A DNA stretch of 64,000 bases from CF-162 sp040882565 (lineage in GTDB: Bacteria; Chloroflexota; Dehalococcoidia; SM23-28-2; RBG-16-64-32): positions 45,775-109,774 of the forward strand of contig JBBEAZ010000022.1 of the NCBI GenBank assembly GCA_040882565.1. Direction: 5' to 3'. Both the position numbers and the translations under genes were made by a program. Below, one piece after another: positions 53,782-61,735 of this stretch; position 1 is the first letter of the stretch; every line of letters begins with the position of its first letter. The notes beneath the pieces are model-generated. The model was not told where the DNA came from and searched no databases. It was given only the letters and a program-made list of their open reading frames with translations.

Positions 53782-56205
53782 CTACCCCGCCAGCTCCACC
53801 ACCGTCACCCCGTCCCCACCGTCCCGCCGCTCCGCCACCGCCTGCGCCTTCACCAGCGCGTGCTTGCGCAACATCTCCCGCACCGCACGCCGCAGCGTCC
53901 CCGTTCCCTTGCCGTGGATGATCCGCAACTCCCGCACCCCCGACCGCACCGCCTCGTCCAGCCGCTGATCGATCAGCGTCAGCGCCTCGTCCACGCTCAA
54001 CCCACGCAGGTCCAGCTCCGGCGACACCTTCGGCACCACAAACGACGGCTCGTACTCCCGTGTCTCCTGTCTCGTGTTTCCTGTCTCTTTCTCCACGCTC
54101 GCGATCTGCTTCACGTTCACCCGCGCCCGCAGCGCCCCCAGGTTCACCTCGAAGTCGCCGTCCGCGTCCGGCTCGCTCAGCGCCTCGCCCGGCGTCGGGA
54201 TGTCGTGCAGGAACACCCGGTCTCCCGGCTCGATCGCCGGCAGCGGCCCCGGGCGCTTCCGCCGTTCCCGCTTCTGCACCTTCGTCACCGCCTCCGCCAC
54301 GACTTCCGCTTCCGCCTGCGCCGTCTCGATCACTTTCGCCCGCTCGAACACGGTCAGCCGTTCCGCCTTCTGCACGTCCTTCAGCGCCTCGCGCAACCGC
54401 GCTCGCGTCTGTTGCAGCTCCGTCTCCATCTCCTTGCGCGTCTCTTCGATCAACCGGCTGCGGTTAGCCTCCAGCGACTGCAGTTCCTTCGTCACTCGCG
54501 TCCGCGCGCGCTGCGCGTCGTCCGCCGCGCTCCGCTGCTCCGTGCTCGCCGCCTCGGCCTCTTCGCGGTGCCGGTGCAGATCCGTTATCAGCGACTCGAT
54601 CGCCAGCCGGTCCGGCGAGATCCCCTCGCGCGCCTCTGCCAGCACATCCTCCGGCATCCCTAGCCGCTCGGCGATCGCCAGCGCGTTCGACTGCCCCGGC
54701 AGCCCGATGTGCAGCCGATAAGTCGGCGAAAGCGTCTCCGCGTCGAACTCCACCGAGGCGTTCGTCACGCCCGCCGTCGAATGCGCGAACGCCTTCAGCT
54801 CGCCGTGGTGCGTCGTCGCGATCGTCATGCAATCAGTCCGCAGCAGGTACCCGAGGATCGCCTTCGCCAGCGCCGAACCCTCGATCGGGTCTGTCCCGGC
54901 CGCCAGTTCGTCCAGCAGCACCAGCGAGCGATGCGTCGCCGCCCGCAGAATCGCGGTGATGTTGCTCATGTGCGAGCTGAACGTCGAGAGCGATTGCTCG
55001 ATCGACTGCTCGTCGCCGATGTCGGCGAACACCGCGTCGAACACCGGCAGCCGCGAGTCCGCGTCTGCGGGCACCGGGATCCCCGCCTGCGCCATCAGCG
55101 CGAGCAGGCCGGTCGTCTTCAGCGCTACCGTCTTGCCGCCCGTGTTCGGCCCCGTGATCAACAGCACCGTGAACGGCTCGCCCGACTCCACGTCGCGCGC
55201 CACCGGCCCGCCTTCGCCCAGCCAGACGCTCACCGGCACGACGTTCCCGGTGATCAGCGGGTGGCGCGCGTTCTGCAGGTACAGCGAGCCGGGCTCTTTC
55301 ATCAGCCAGCGCTGTTCCGGCCCGTCGTGAGGCAGCACGCTGGCCCCGATCGACTCGCCGTAGCGCACCTTCGCCACCAGCAGGTCGACGTCCGCCAGCG
55401 CCTCGAGCGCCGTCCCGATCTCCTCCGCCCGCGTACCCACCCGCGCCGAGAGGTCGCGCATGATCCGCGCGATCTCCCGCTCCTCTTCCGCCAGCAGCTC
55501 GCGCCACTTGTTGCCGATCTCCACCGTCTCCAGCGGCTCCAGGAAGACGGTCGCCCCCGACGACGACACATCGTGCACGATCCCCGGCAACTGCGACCGC
55601 AGCTCCGACTTCACCGGCACCACGTAGCGTCCGTCCCGCAGCGTGATGATCGGCTCTTGCAGCGCCGTCTTGCTCTTGTTCAGCACCTGTTGCAGCCGCG
55701 AGGTCAACCGCTCGTGCGCGATCCGCGACTCCCGCCGCGCTGTCGCCAGCGCCGGCGACGCCGAGTCGAGCACCTCGCCCTTGCCATCGATGCAGCGCGC
55801 GATCTCCGTCGTCACGTCCCGGAGATCCGCGATCCGGTCGACGATCTCGCCCAGGTGCGGCATGTACATCCGCAGCTTGTCCACCGTGTCGTGGGCAACC
55901 CGCGCCGCGTCCAGCGTCACCCGCACATCCAGCAACTCCTGCGGGTCCAACTGCCGCCCCAGCGCCGCCGCCGCCACAATTCCGCCGACATCATGCACGT
56001 CCGAGAGCGAAAGGTTCGGCTTCAGCTCGATCAACCGCCGTCCCTCCGCGGTCAGCCGCTGCCTCGCCAGCACCTCCGCGTACTCCGTCGCCGGCTCCAA
56101 CGCAACCGCCAGCGCCCGGCCGCGCTCCGTATAACAGAACCGCGCCAGCCGCTCAATCACCTTGTCGTATTCAAGGGTTGATAGCGCCTTCGTGGGCATA
56201 CTCAC
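53782..56205 (-). CDS. mutS2: MutS2 family protein with Smr domain
   Basis: 807 residues. MutS-like core and ATPase (GPNTGGKTVALKTTGL Walker A, LLDELAAGTDP Walker B, TTHHGELKAFA), a long coiled coil (about 520-640), a KOW-like linker and a C-terminal Smr nuclease domain (LDLRGLSVDEAL, IIHGKGTGTLRRAV). MutS2 lacks the mismatch-reading domain; members act on recombination intermediates or stalled, collided ribosomes. The linker before Smr (VEKETGNTRQETREYE) is encoded by a heptamer repeat array. Start taken as GTG 56205, 7 nt after TAAACT; ATG 56199 is an alternative. Confidence 0.93.
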   Translation of the reverse strand: MSMPTKALSTLEYDKVIERLARFCYTERGRALAVALEPATEYAEVLARQRLTAEGRRLIELKPNLSLSDVHDVGGIVAAAALGRQLDPQELLDVRVTLDAARVAHDTVDKLRMYMPHLGEIVDRIADLRDVTTEIARCIDGKGEVLDSASPALATARRESRIAHERLTSRLQQVLNKSKTALQEPIITLRDGRYVVPVKSELRSQLPGIVHDVSSSGATVFLEPLETVEIGNKWRELLAEEEREIARIMRDLSARVGTRAEEIGTALEALADVDLLVAKVRYGESIGASVLPHDGPEQRWLMKEPGSLYLQNARHPLITGNVVPVSVWLGEGGPVARDVESGEPFTVLLITGPNTGGKTVALKTTGLLALMAQAGIPVPADADSRLPVFDAVFADIGDEQSIEQSLSTFSSHMSNITAILRAATHRSLVLLDELAAGTDPIEGSALAKAILGYLLRTDCMTIATTHHGELKAFAHSTAGVTNASVEFDAETLSPTYRLHIGLPGQSNALAIAERLGMPEDVLAEAREGISPDRLAIESLITDLHRHREEAEAASTEQRSAADDAQRARTRVTKELQSLEANRSRLIEETRKEMETELQQTRARLREALKDVQKAERLTVFERAKVIETAQAEAEVVAEAVTKVQKRERRKRPGPLPAIEPGDRVFLHDIPTPGEALSEPDADGDFEVNLGALRARVNVKQIASVEKETGNTRQETREYEPSFVVPKVSPELDLRGLSVDEALTLIDQRLDEAVRSGVRELRIIHGKGTGTLRRAVREMLRKHALVKAQAVAERRDGGDGVTVVELAG
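54061..54095. repeat. 7-nt tandem array inside the mutS2 coding sequence
   Basis: Five heptamers (TGTCTCC, TGTCTCG, TGTTTCC, TGTCTCT, TTCTCCA). It encodes the Glu/Thr-rich linker before the Smr domain. Confidence 0.7.
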
Positions 56206-56212
56206 GCCCAAC

Positions 56213-56218
56213 AGTTTA
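56213..56218 (-). promoter_or_regulatory. -10-like box of mutS2
   Basis: TAAACT on the minus strand, 7 nt before GTG 56205. Confidence 0.35.
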
Positions 56219-56252
56219 CGAGAATGCCCGGCGCGCGTAGAGACGGCCCGGC

Positions 56253-57329
56253 TCAGAGTGAGATCTGGACTTCAGACCCAACCAGCGGACACCCAGCATC
56301 CTGCTGAATGCCCAACCCCGCATCAACCCGCAACAGCTTCAGCGAGTCAATCGGATTGACCGCTCCCGAGCAGTCGATGTCGCCCCAGAGCTCAAGCGCC
56401 GCAACTGCTCCGTCAATCGTCTCCCCAATCCCCGGACAGGCGCCCGTCTCCACGCTCAGACCCGCGTCGAATCGCAGCGTCAACAGCGAGTCGATCGGAT
56501 CCGCGCCACCCGAACAGTTGCCGTCGCCCCAGATCAGTTCGCCGACGGGCGTCGGACTGGCGGTAACGCTCGCAGTACCGCCATCCGGAGTCGACGTCGC
56601 GCCGGTTGGCGAAGCCGTCACCGTTGCGCTGGCAGTGGGACTCGCCGTCGGCGACACTGTCGGGCTCGGCGCGCCCGTCGGTGGGTCCGTCGGCTCATCA
56701 GTTGGCACCGCCCCGCAGGCCTGGCCCACCGCGATCGCGCCCGACTGCACTGGCCCGTCGAAGAAGCCGTCGCCGTTGAAGTCGCTGATCTCGATCCCAC
56801 CGTAAGCCCTGAGCGACGCGCCCTCGTCCACGTGCCCATCGCTGTTCAGGTCGCGCTGAGTGATGGCGATCGTCGTCTGGCCCGTCCCGATAGCCTCGAA
56901 CGTGATCGTCGCCAGCACGCCGCTGCCGCTCTCCGAATTGTCGGTGTAGTCGGCCGCGCTGAGCAAATGCCGCCCGTTGCCGTCAGGCAACGGTTCCGAA
57001 GCGTCGATGATGCTGCTATTCGGGGCGGTGTTCAGAAATATGCGCACGTCCTGCGCAGTGATCTTGAGGATGCCGTCGTCATGGACGATCGTCGCTTCAA
57101 ACGCCTGCAGGTCCTGAACATTCTCGACCAACAGCGAGACCACCACCTCATCCCCAACATCGACCGAGACGCACCCCGAAGGCGAGCCCACGTCAATCAG
57201 CAGAGTCGGCGACGACCCAGCGCCCACTCCGGCCGCCATTAACAGCGCGCCAAGCGTCACCGCCGAAGCGACTGCCGCCACACCAAACGCTCGCCGCAGC
57301 GTCATGTAACTATCACAACTCCAAGCCAT
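56253..57329 (-). CDS. Secreted cohesin-like plus dockerin-like protein (third member)
   Basis: 358 residues: signal peptide (hydrophobic about 15-35), a cohesin-like domain (VGDEVVVSLLVENVQDLQAFE to SGVLATITFEAIGTG) with two internal DxNxDG calcium loops (DLNSDGHVDEG, DFNGDGFFDGP), a Thr/Pro/Ser linker, then a clear dockerin pair (WGDGNCSGGADPIDSLLTLR and WGDIDCSGAVNPIDSLKLLR). TAGAAT (57339-57344) ends 9 nt before the ATG. It has the same module order as the 37-39 kb pair but is divergent in sequence. Confidence 0.78.
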   Translation of the reverse strand: MAWSCDSYMTLRRAFGVAAVASAVTLGALLMAAGVGAGSSPTLLIDVGSPSGCVSVDVGDEVVVSLLVENVQDLQAFEATIVHDDGILKITAQDVRIFLNTAPNSSIIDASEPLPDGNGRHLLSAADYTDNSESGSGVLATITFEAIGTGQTTIAITQRDLNSDGHVDEGASLRAYGGIEISDFNGDGFFDGPVQSGAIAVGQACGAVPTDEPTDPPTGAPSPTVSPTASPTASATVTASPTGATSTPDGGTASVTASPTPVGELIWGDGNCSGGADPIDSLLTLRFDAGLSVETGACPGIGETIDGAVAALELWGDIDCSGAVNPIDSLKLLRVDAGLGIQQDAGCPLVGSEVQISL

Positions 57330-57490
57330 AGTGGGCGCATTCTAACCCAGCCCAAGAGCCGGTCTTGTCCCTCGTCTCCACTAATCTTTCAGCTATACCC
57401 AAACTCTAACCGAACGCCTTGAGCAGCAGCGGCGTGGTCAGAGTTTTTGTTTCGCAGTTGCCCTGCTTTTGGGCTCACGGGCATAGTGAC

Positions 57491-57579
57491 TTCCGGAATT
57501 ATGTCGGCCAACTTGACCAATTAAAATTGTTCTGCAGTTTTATGTTTTTCGCGTTATAGGCGCAGTGGTATTCCGGAAT
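57491..57579. repeat. TTCCGGAA palindrome pair in a 270-nt intergenic region
   Basis: TTCCGGAA at 57491-57498 and 57571-57578, each preceded by an AGTG motif and followed by an ATG-like sequence. The surrounding 57345-57599 stretch is AT-rich for this genome and has no gene. Confidence 0.35.
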
Positions 57580-57599
57580 GGTACATGCCCAGCAGCAGC

Positions 57600-58094
57600 T
57601 TATTCAGGCGTCGCACAGAAATCCTTCCCCGAGTCGTAGTCCACCACCAACTCGTATGTGCCAGCGACTTGATCGCCCACCGCAAGCCCGTCCGTGTTCA
57701 GCGTCACCGACGCGTCGCCCCGGCTGAACGCCGCCGTCAACACATACCCAAACGGCGTGTTCTCAGGCTGCCCCCGCTCCACAATTTCGATCATCGGGGT
57801 CTCGTCCCGACAATACTTCCACTCGCCTCCCAGCGCGTCGATGTAGAACTGGATGACCTCCTCGTCCGTCATCCCGCTCACCGAGTACACAGTGTTCGTC
57901 GTGTACCCGTCCACCTCATCGGTTTCGTAGACGTAGTACGGGCTCGAATCCTGCCGCTCAACCTCCGCCGCTGGCGGCTTCGGGATCGTGCCCAGGAGCT
58001 CCTTGTTCGCCTCAGTGTAGCTGTTCCCGCCGCAGCCAAATGCGACGATTGCCAAGACGCCCACTCCGGCCAGCCAGACCAGTCGCCATATCAT
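57600..58094 (-). CDS. Hypothetical lipoprotein
   Basis: 164 residues: lipoprotein signal with lipobox AFGC, then a domain with YYVYETDEVDGYTTNTVY and EEVIQFYIDALGGEWKYC, and two Cys that could pair. No family recognised. It starts one nt after the pgk stop, so it is the last gene of the tsaC-lipoprotein-pgk operon. Confidence 0.65.
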   Translation of the reverse strand: MIWRLVWLAGVGVLAIVAFGCGGNSYTEANKELLGTIPKPPAAEVERQDSSPYYVYETDEVDGYTTNTVYSVSGMTDEEVIQFYIDALGGEWKYCRDETPMIEIVERGQPENTPFGYVLTAAFSRGDASVTLNTDGLAVGDQVAGTYELVVDYDSGKDFCATPE

Positions 58095-58095
58095 G

Positions 58096-59289
58096 CTACG
58101 CGTCCATCAACGCCGCCACGCCCGGCAGCTCCCGCCCTTCCAGGAACTCCAGCGACGCCCCACCGCCGGTGCTCACGTGTGAGAACTTGTCCTCCAGGCC
58201 CATCGCCTCGACCACCGCCGCCGTCTCGCCCCCGCCGACAATCGTCGTCGCCTCGAGACTCGCGATCACCGCCGCTAGCCGCTGCGACCCGTGAGAAAAT
58301 GCCGGCATCTCGGCCACGCCCATCGGCCCGTTCCAGACCACCGTCTTGCAGTCCCTCAGCGCGTGCGCGAAGACGTCGATTGTCGTCTCGCCGACGTCCA
58401 TGATCCGCCACCCGTCCGGCACGTCCTTCACCGAGACGCGCCGCGCCGGCGAGTCGGCCTCGAACCGCTCGGCGACGATCACGTCCGCTGGCAGCAGCAG
58501 CCTCACACTCCGTTCGCCGGCTTTCGCTTCGACCCGGCGCGCTTCATCAACGTAGTCGTCCTCAACCAGCGACTCGGCGACGCCGAAGCCTTCCGCCTTC
58601 AGGAACGTGTTCGCCATCCCGCCGCCGACCAGCAGCTTGTCGACGCGGTCCAGCAACGATTCCAGCACCGCCATTTTGCTGCTCACCTTCGCACCGCCGA
58701 TGATCGCCGCGAACGGCCGCTCCGGATCGCTCATCGCCCGGCCCAGGAAATCGATCTCCTTCTCCATCAAGAACCCCGCGACGGCAGGACGTCCGCCCAT
58801 GGCGGACGCCACGCCCACCGTCGAGGCGTGCGCGCGGTGGGCGGTCCCGAAGGCGTCGTTCACGTAGACGTCGCAGAGGCTCGCCAGTGCCTTCGCAAAC
58901 TCCGGGTCGTTCGCCTCTTCTTCCTCGTGATAGCGCACGTTCTCCAGAAGCAGAACATCGCCGGGCTCCAGCGCCGCCACAGCCTCTTGCGCGGCAGGCC
59001 CGATCGTGTCGTCAGCCGTCTTCACCGGCGCGCCGATCATCTCGCTAAGCCGTTGCGCCACCGGCCGCAGGCTCAGCTTCGGGTCGCGGCCCTTCGGCCG
59101 GCCCAGGTGCGACAGCAGGATCGCGCGCGCCCCCTGTAGCCGCAGATAATCGATCGTCGGCAGCGTCGCCCTGATCCGTTTGTCGTCCAGGATCGCGCCG
59201 GTGTCCTTGTCCAGCGGCACGTTGTAATCCACGCGGACCAGCACCCGTTCCCCGCTGACATCGATGTCGCGGACCGTCTTCTTTCTTAT
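58096..59289 (-). CDS. pgk: Phosphoglycerate kinase, probably starting at AUA
   Basis: Glycolytic 3-phosphoglycerate/1,3-bisphosphoglycerate kinase, about 397 residues. RVDYNVPL, the SHLGRPKG basic patch, LLENVRYH, the NDAFGTAHRAHAS segment, VVWNGPMGV and the GGGETAAVV nucleotide loop are all present. The frame has no ATG, GTG or TTG before GTG 59244, yet the codons before that encode RKKTVRDIDVSGERV, the normal PGK N-terminus. The only codon at the expected place is ATA (59289-59287), which overlaps the preceding TAA stop as ATAA, mirroring the ATGA overlaps elsewhere. A GTG 59244 start would cut 15 conserved residues. Confidence 0.9.
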   Translation of the reverse strand: MRKKTVRDIDVSGERVLVRVDYNVPLDKDTGAILDDKRIRATLPTIDYLRLQGARAILLSHLGRPKGRDPKLSLRPVAQRLSEMIGAPVKTADDTIGPAAQEAVAALEPGDVLLLENVRYHEEEEANDPEFAKALASLCDVYVNDAFGTAHRAHASTVGVASAMGGRPAVAGFLMEKEIDFLGRAMSDPERPFAAIIGGAKVSSKMAVLESLLDRVDKLLVGGGMANTFLKAEGFGVAESLVEDDYVDEARRVEAKAGERSVRLLLPADVIVAERFEADSPARRVSVKDVPDGWRIMDVGETTIDVFAHALRDCKTVVWNGPMGVAEMPAFSHGSQRLAAVIASLEATTIVGGGETAAVVEAMGLEDKFSHVSTGGGASLEFLEGRELPGVAALMDA

Positions 59290-60506
59290 GGCGCCATCGC
59301 CTCCGTCAGCGCTTCCGCCAGCGCCGTCAGCCCGGCCACGCTGTTGTAGCCGTTCAAGTCGACCCCGTTTGGATCGACCCGCGCCATGACCTCAATCTGC
59401 ACCGCCGTGTCGCCGATCACCAGCACCAGCCTCCGGTACAGTTGGGCGTCCGAGCCCGGGCACTCATCCTCTCCACAACCCAGGTCCGCCGGTGAAAGTA
59501 TGCTCGTGTAGATCGTCGCCGTCCCACCACGCACGCTCACGTCGTCCGGCTGTTCCGGCAGGTCGCCCCCAAGCTCGGTGATCTGCGGCGGCACGAACGC
59601 GTTCGGGTCCATCCCCAGGCGCACAACCACTGCGTCCAACAACGGCCCCGCGGACGGCGCGATGAGCGCATAGTGCATCTCCGCCGACTCGTTCGCCGTG
59701 TCCGTGAACACTGCGTCCGTGGGCGGCAGCGCGAGCTGTCCGAAGGCGCCGTCATACACCTCGCCGAGCCAGTACGGCGTCAGCCCGATCTCCCTGGCTT
59801 TCGCGATGCTCTCTTCCGTCGTCAGAAGTTGCGCCTCGACCACCGATTTGTCGAAGAAGTCGTCCGGCAACGTGTCTCGCGGGATCAGCTCAGCGGTCGT
59901 GTACACGATTCGCACCCGCGCCTGCGACGGTGTCTGCTCCGCCGGTACCTCTTCCCGTCGCTCGAACGCCACCGGGAAGTACGTGTCGGGGTCCACTTCC
60001 ACGCGCCCCACCAGTGTCCGCCCCGTCGGTTGCCCGTCCGCCGCGATCGGCACCCGCGTCTCCACTGCCAGCACTTCCTGTCCGTCCGAGACCGTCTTGC
60101 CGATGACCTCGATCTCGCGCCCGAACGCCAGCGCGCCCAGCGCCTCCAGCCAGGTGATCATCGGGTCATCGATCCGCGGCCTCAGCTCGCCCTGCGGGCT
60201 CGTGTCCTCTTCCTCTATCTTGTTGTCGAAGGCGTTGAAGCCCGTCCGCACCCAGCCCTCGCCGACGCTGATCAACTCCCCGCTCGAAGTCGCCTCCCGC
60301 CTTCGGAACACGGCGTTCTCCGCGTCGATCCACACCTCGCTGTTGTCGTCCGCCACCGAGTGGTACACCATCCCCGGCTTCCGCACAGCGTCCGCCACCC
60401 GCTCCGCCACCTCATCCCCACTCGGATTGTCATCTTCCCCGCAGGCCACCAGCGCAGCGCACACCAGCACCAGCACCACCGCCGCCACCACCACCCACCT
60501 ACCCAT
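59286..60506 (-). CDS. Large hypothetical lipoprotein, LppX/LprG-like in its N half
   Basis: 406 residues: lipoprotein signal with lipobox LVAC, an N-terminal half (KPGMVYHSVADDNSEVWIDA and repeated long beta strands) that resembles lipid-carrier lipoproteins of the LolA/LppX kind, and a C-terminal half with no recognised family and a CGEDEC pair. It overlaps tsaC by 8 nt and pgk by the ATAA junction. Its ATG and nearby GGGAA lie in a heptamer array. Confidence 0.65.
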   Translation of the reverse strand: MGRWVVVAAVVLVLVCAALVACGEDDNPSGDEVAERVADAVRKPGMVYHSVADDNSEVWIDAENAVFRRREATSSGELISVGEGWVRTGFNAFDNKIEEEDTSPQGELRPRIDDPMITWLEALGALAFGREIEVIGKTVSDGQEVLAVETRVPIAADGQPTGRTLVGRVEVDPDTYFPVAFERREEVPAEQTPSQARVRIVYTTAELIPRDTLPDDFFDKSVVEAQLLTTEESIAKAREIGLTPYWLGEVYDGAFGQLALPPTDAVFTDTANESAEMHYALIAPSAGPLLDAVVVRLGMDPNAFVPPQITELGGDLPEQPDDVSVRGGTATIYTSILSPADLGCGEDECPGSDAQLYRRLVLVIGDTAVQIEVMARVDPNGVDLNGYNSVAGLTALAEALTEAMAP

Positions 60507-61182
60507 TTCCCATTTCCTCTTTCGCCTTTCCCGCTTCCTCTTTCGACTGGCCTGGCCCGGGCCCCGTCCGCAGCACCCGCTCGATCTCCTCCGCCTTCAC
60601 CGCGCCAGGCCGCACAATCGTCGGACCGCCCTCACGCGTTATGTCAATCACGGTACTTGCCGTCCCGGCCACCCTCCCACCGTCGACAACCAGCGCCACC
60701 AGCTCACCGAGCTGGAACGCCGCCTCCGCCGCCGATGAAGGCTCACGGCTCCCACTCTTGTTCGCGCTCGTACCCACGATCGGCTCACCAAGCGCCCGGA
60801 TCACCTGCCACGCGAAATGCGAGTCCGGCGCCCGCAGCGCCACCGTGTCGCCGCCGCCCAGCGCCAGGCTCCGGAACGACCCTTGCCTGCGCATCACAAT
60901 CGTCAGCGGCCCCGGCCAGAACGCCGACATCAGTTGATGGGCCACCGGCGTCAGGTCCCCGACCCACGACGCCATCTTGTCGTCGGCGACCAGCAACGGC
61001 ATCGCCTTCGACGGCGCCCGCCCCTTCGCCACAAACAGGCGCTTCACCGCGGCGTCGTCACTGGCCAGCGCCCCCAACCCGTAGACCGTGTCCGTCGGAT
61101 ACGCCACTAGCTCCCCGGACTTCAACAACCGCACCGCCAAATCCAACGCCTGCGGGTCCCGTTCCGGAATAATCTCGGCCAC
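60499..61182 (-). CDS. L-threonylcarbamoyladenylate synthase (Sua5/YciO/YrdC)
   Basis: 227 residues. Makes threonylcarbamoyl-AMP for the t6A base of tRNA. KSGELVAYPTDTVYGLG, KGRAPSKAMPLLV, WPGPLTIVM and TSANKSGSREP are the family core. The last 15 residues (GQSKEEAGKAKEE) are encoded by a heptamer array. TAACCT lies exactly 6 nt before GTG 61182, so the operon mRNA is probably leaderless. Confidence 0.92.
   Translation of the reverse strand: MAEIIPERDPQALDLAVRLLKSGELVAYPTDTVYGLGALASDDAAVKRLFVAKGRAPSKAMPLLVADDKMASWVGDLTPVAHQLMSAFWPGPLTIVMRRQGSFRSLALGGGDTVALRAPDSHFAWQVIRALGEPIVGTSANKSGSREPSSAAEAAFQLGELVALVVDGGRVAGTASTVIDITREGGPTIVRPGAVKAEEIERVLRTGPGPGQSKEEAGKAKEEMGNG
60502..60543. repeat. Degenerate 7-nt tandem array across a gene junction
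   Basis: Six heptamers: CCCATTT twice, CCTCTTT, CGCCTTT, CCCGCTT, CCTCTTT. It encodes the tail of the t6A enzyme and supplies the start region of the next gene. Confidence 0.75.
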
Positions 61183-61188
61183 GCTCCG

Positions 61189-61194
61189 AGGTTA
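61189..61194 (-). promoter_or_regulatory. -10-like box of the tsaC-pgk operon
   Basis: TAACCT, 6 nt, GTG 61182. Confidence 0.4.
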
Positions 61195-61270
61195 CCGGAA
61201 TCCACCCCTACCCGCATTAGAATCGCCTCGTGCGCCCACGCCGGGAGTCGGGTGCGGCTCACCTGTGGTT

Positions 61271-61336
61271 GGTCGGGGGGACACCCCCCGCCCAGACGGG
61301 CCCGTAGGGAACCCCCCGCAGCGTCGCCGCTGCACC
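61271..61336. repeat. Dispersed palindromic element, copy C (reverse)
   Basis: In reverse orientation: GGTGCAGCGGCG, CGCTGCGGGGGG, then an extra about 20 nt, then GGGGGGTGTCCCCCC. The 61195-61735 stretch holds this, a 75-bp tandem repeat, a gap and a heptamer array, but no gene. Confidence 0.6.
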
Positions 61337-61385
61337 CGCGCGATCGGGTACGGCCTTCCGCCCTTACCGGGGCGTTGCAACGGAT

Positions 61386-61567
61386 GCTCGCCTTCGCTGC
61401 GCCGGGGCCCTTCGTTCCTCAGGGAACGGTTGCGGCCTCCGCGCCGCACGCTGTACGGGTGCTCGCCTTCGCTGCGCCGGGGCCCTTCGTTCCTCAGGGA
61501 ACGGTTGCGCCATCCGCGCCGCACGCTGTACGGGTGCTCGCCTTCGCTGCGCCGGGGCCCTTCGTTC
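61386..61567. repeat. 75-bp tandem repeat cut by a gap
   Basis: Units start at 61386, 61461 and 61536, each with GCTCGCCTTCGCTGCGCCGG. The third is cut by N. Units are nearly identical and there are no unique spacers, so it is not a CRISPR. The true copy number is unknown. Confidence 0.8.
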
Positions 61568-61667
61568 NNNNNNNNNNNNNNNNNNNNNNNNNNNNNNNNN
61601 NNNNNNNNNNNNNNNNNNNNNNNNNNNNNNNNNNNNNNNNNNNNNNNNNNNNNNNNNNNNNNNNNNN
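61568..61667. other. Assembly gap of 100 N
   Basis: Scaffold gap placed inside the 75-bp tandem repeat; the size is nominal. Confidence 0.95.
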
Positions 61668-61694
61668 CTCAGGGGACGTCGGACGCGTGCCAGC

Positions 61695-61722
61695 AACCCC
61701 TGACCACTAACCACCAACCCTG
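61695..61722. repeat. Degenerate 7-nt tandem array upstream of guaA
   Basis: Four heptamers: AACCCCT, GACCACT, AACCACC, AACCCTG, ending next to the guaA -10 box. Confidence 0.6.
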
Positions 61723-61723
61723 A

Positions 61724-61729
61724 TATCAT
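61724..61729 (+). promoter_or_regulatory. -10 box before the leaderless guaA start
   Basis: TATCAT, 6 nt, ATG 61736; no Shine-Dalgarno sequence. Confidence 0.45.
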
Positions 61730-61735
61730 TCCTAC

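Noticed and set aside
52810..54663. Plus-strand open frame of 617 codons over cofD, DinB and mutS2
   Set aside because: It spans three unrelated genes on the other strand and has Arg/His/Pro-rich composition typical of antisense frames.
54709..56181. Long plus-strand open frame of 490 codons opposite mutS2
   Set aside because: Shadow frame produced by the high GC content; Arg/His/Gln-rich with no domain, while the other strand is clearly MutS2.
61386..61567. Possible CRISPR array
   Set aside because: The repeats are directly adjacent with a 75-bp period and there is no unique spacer and no cas gene.
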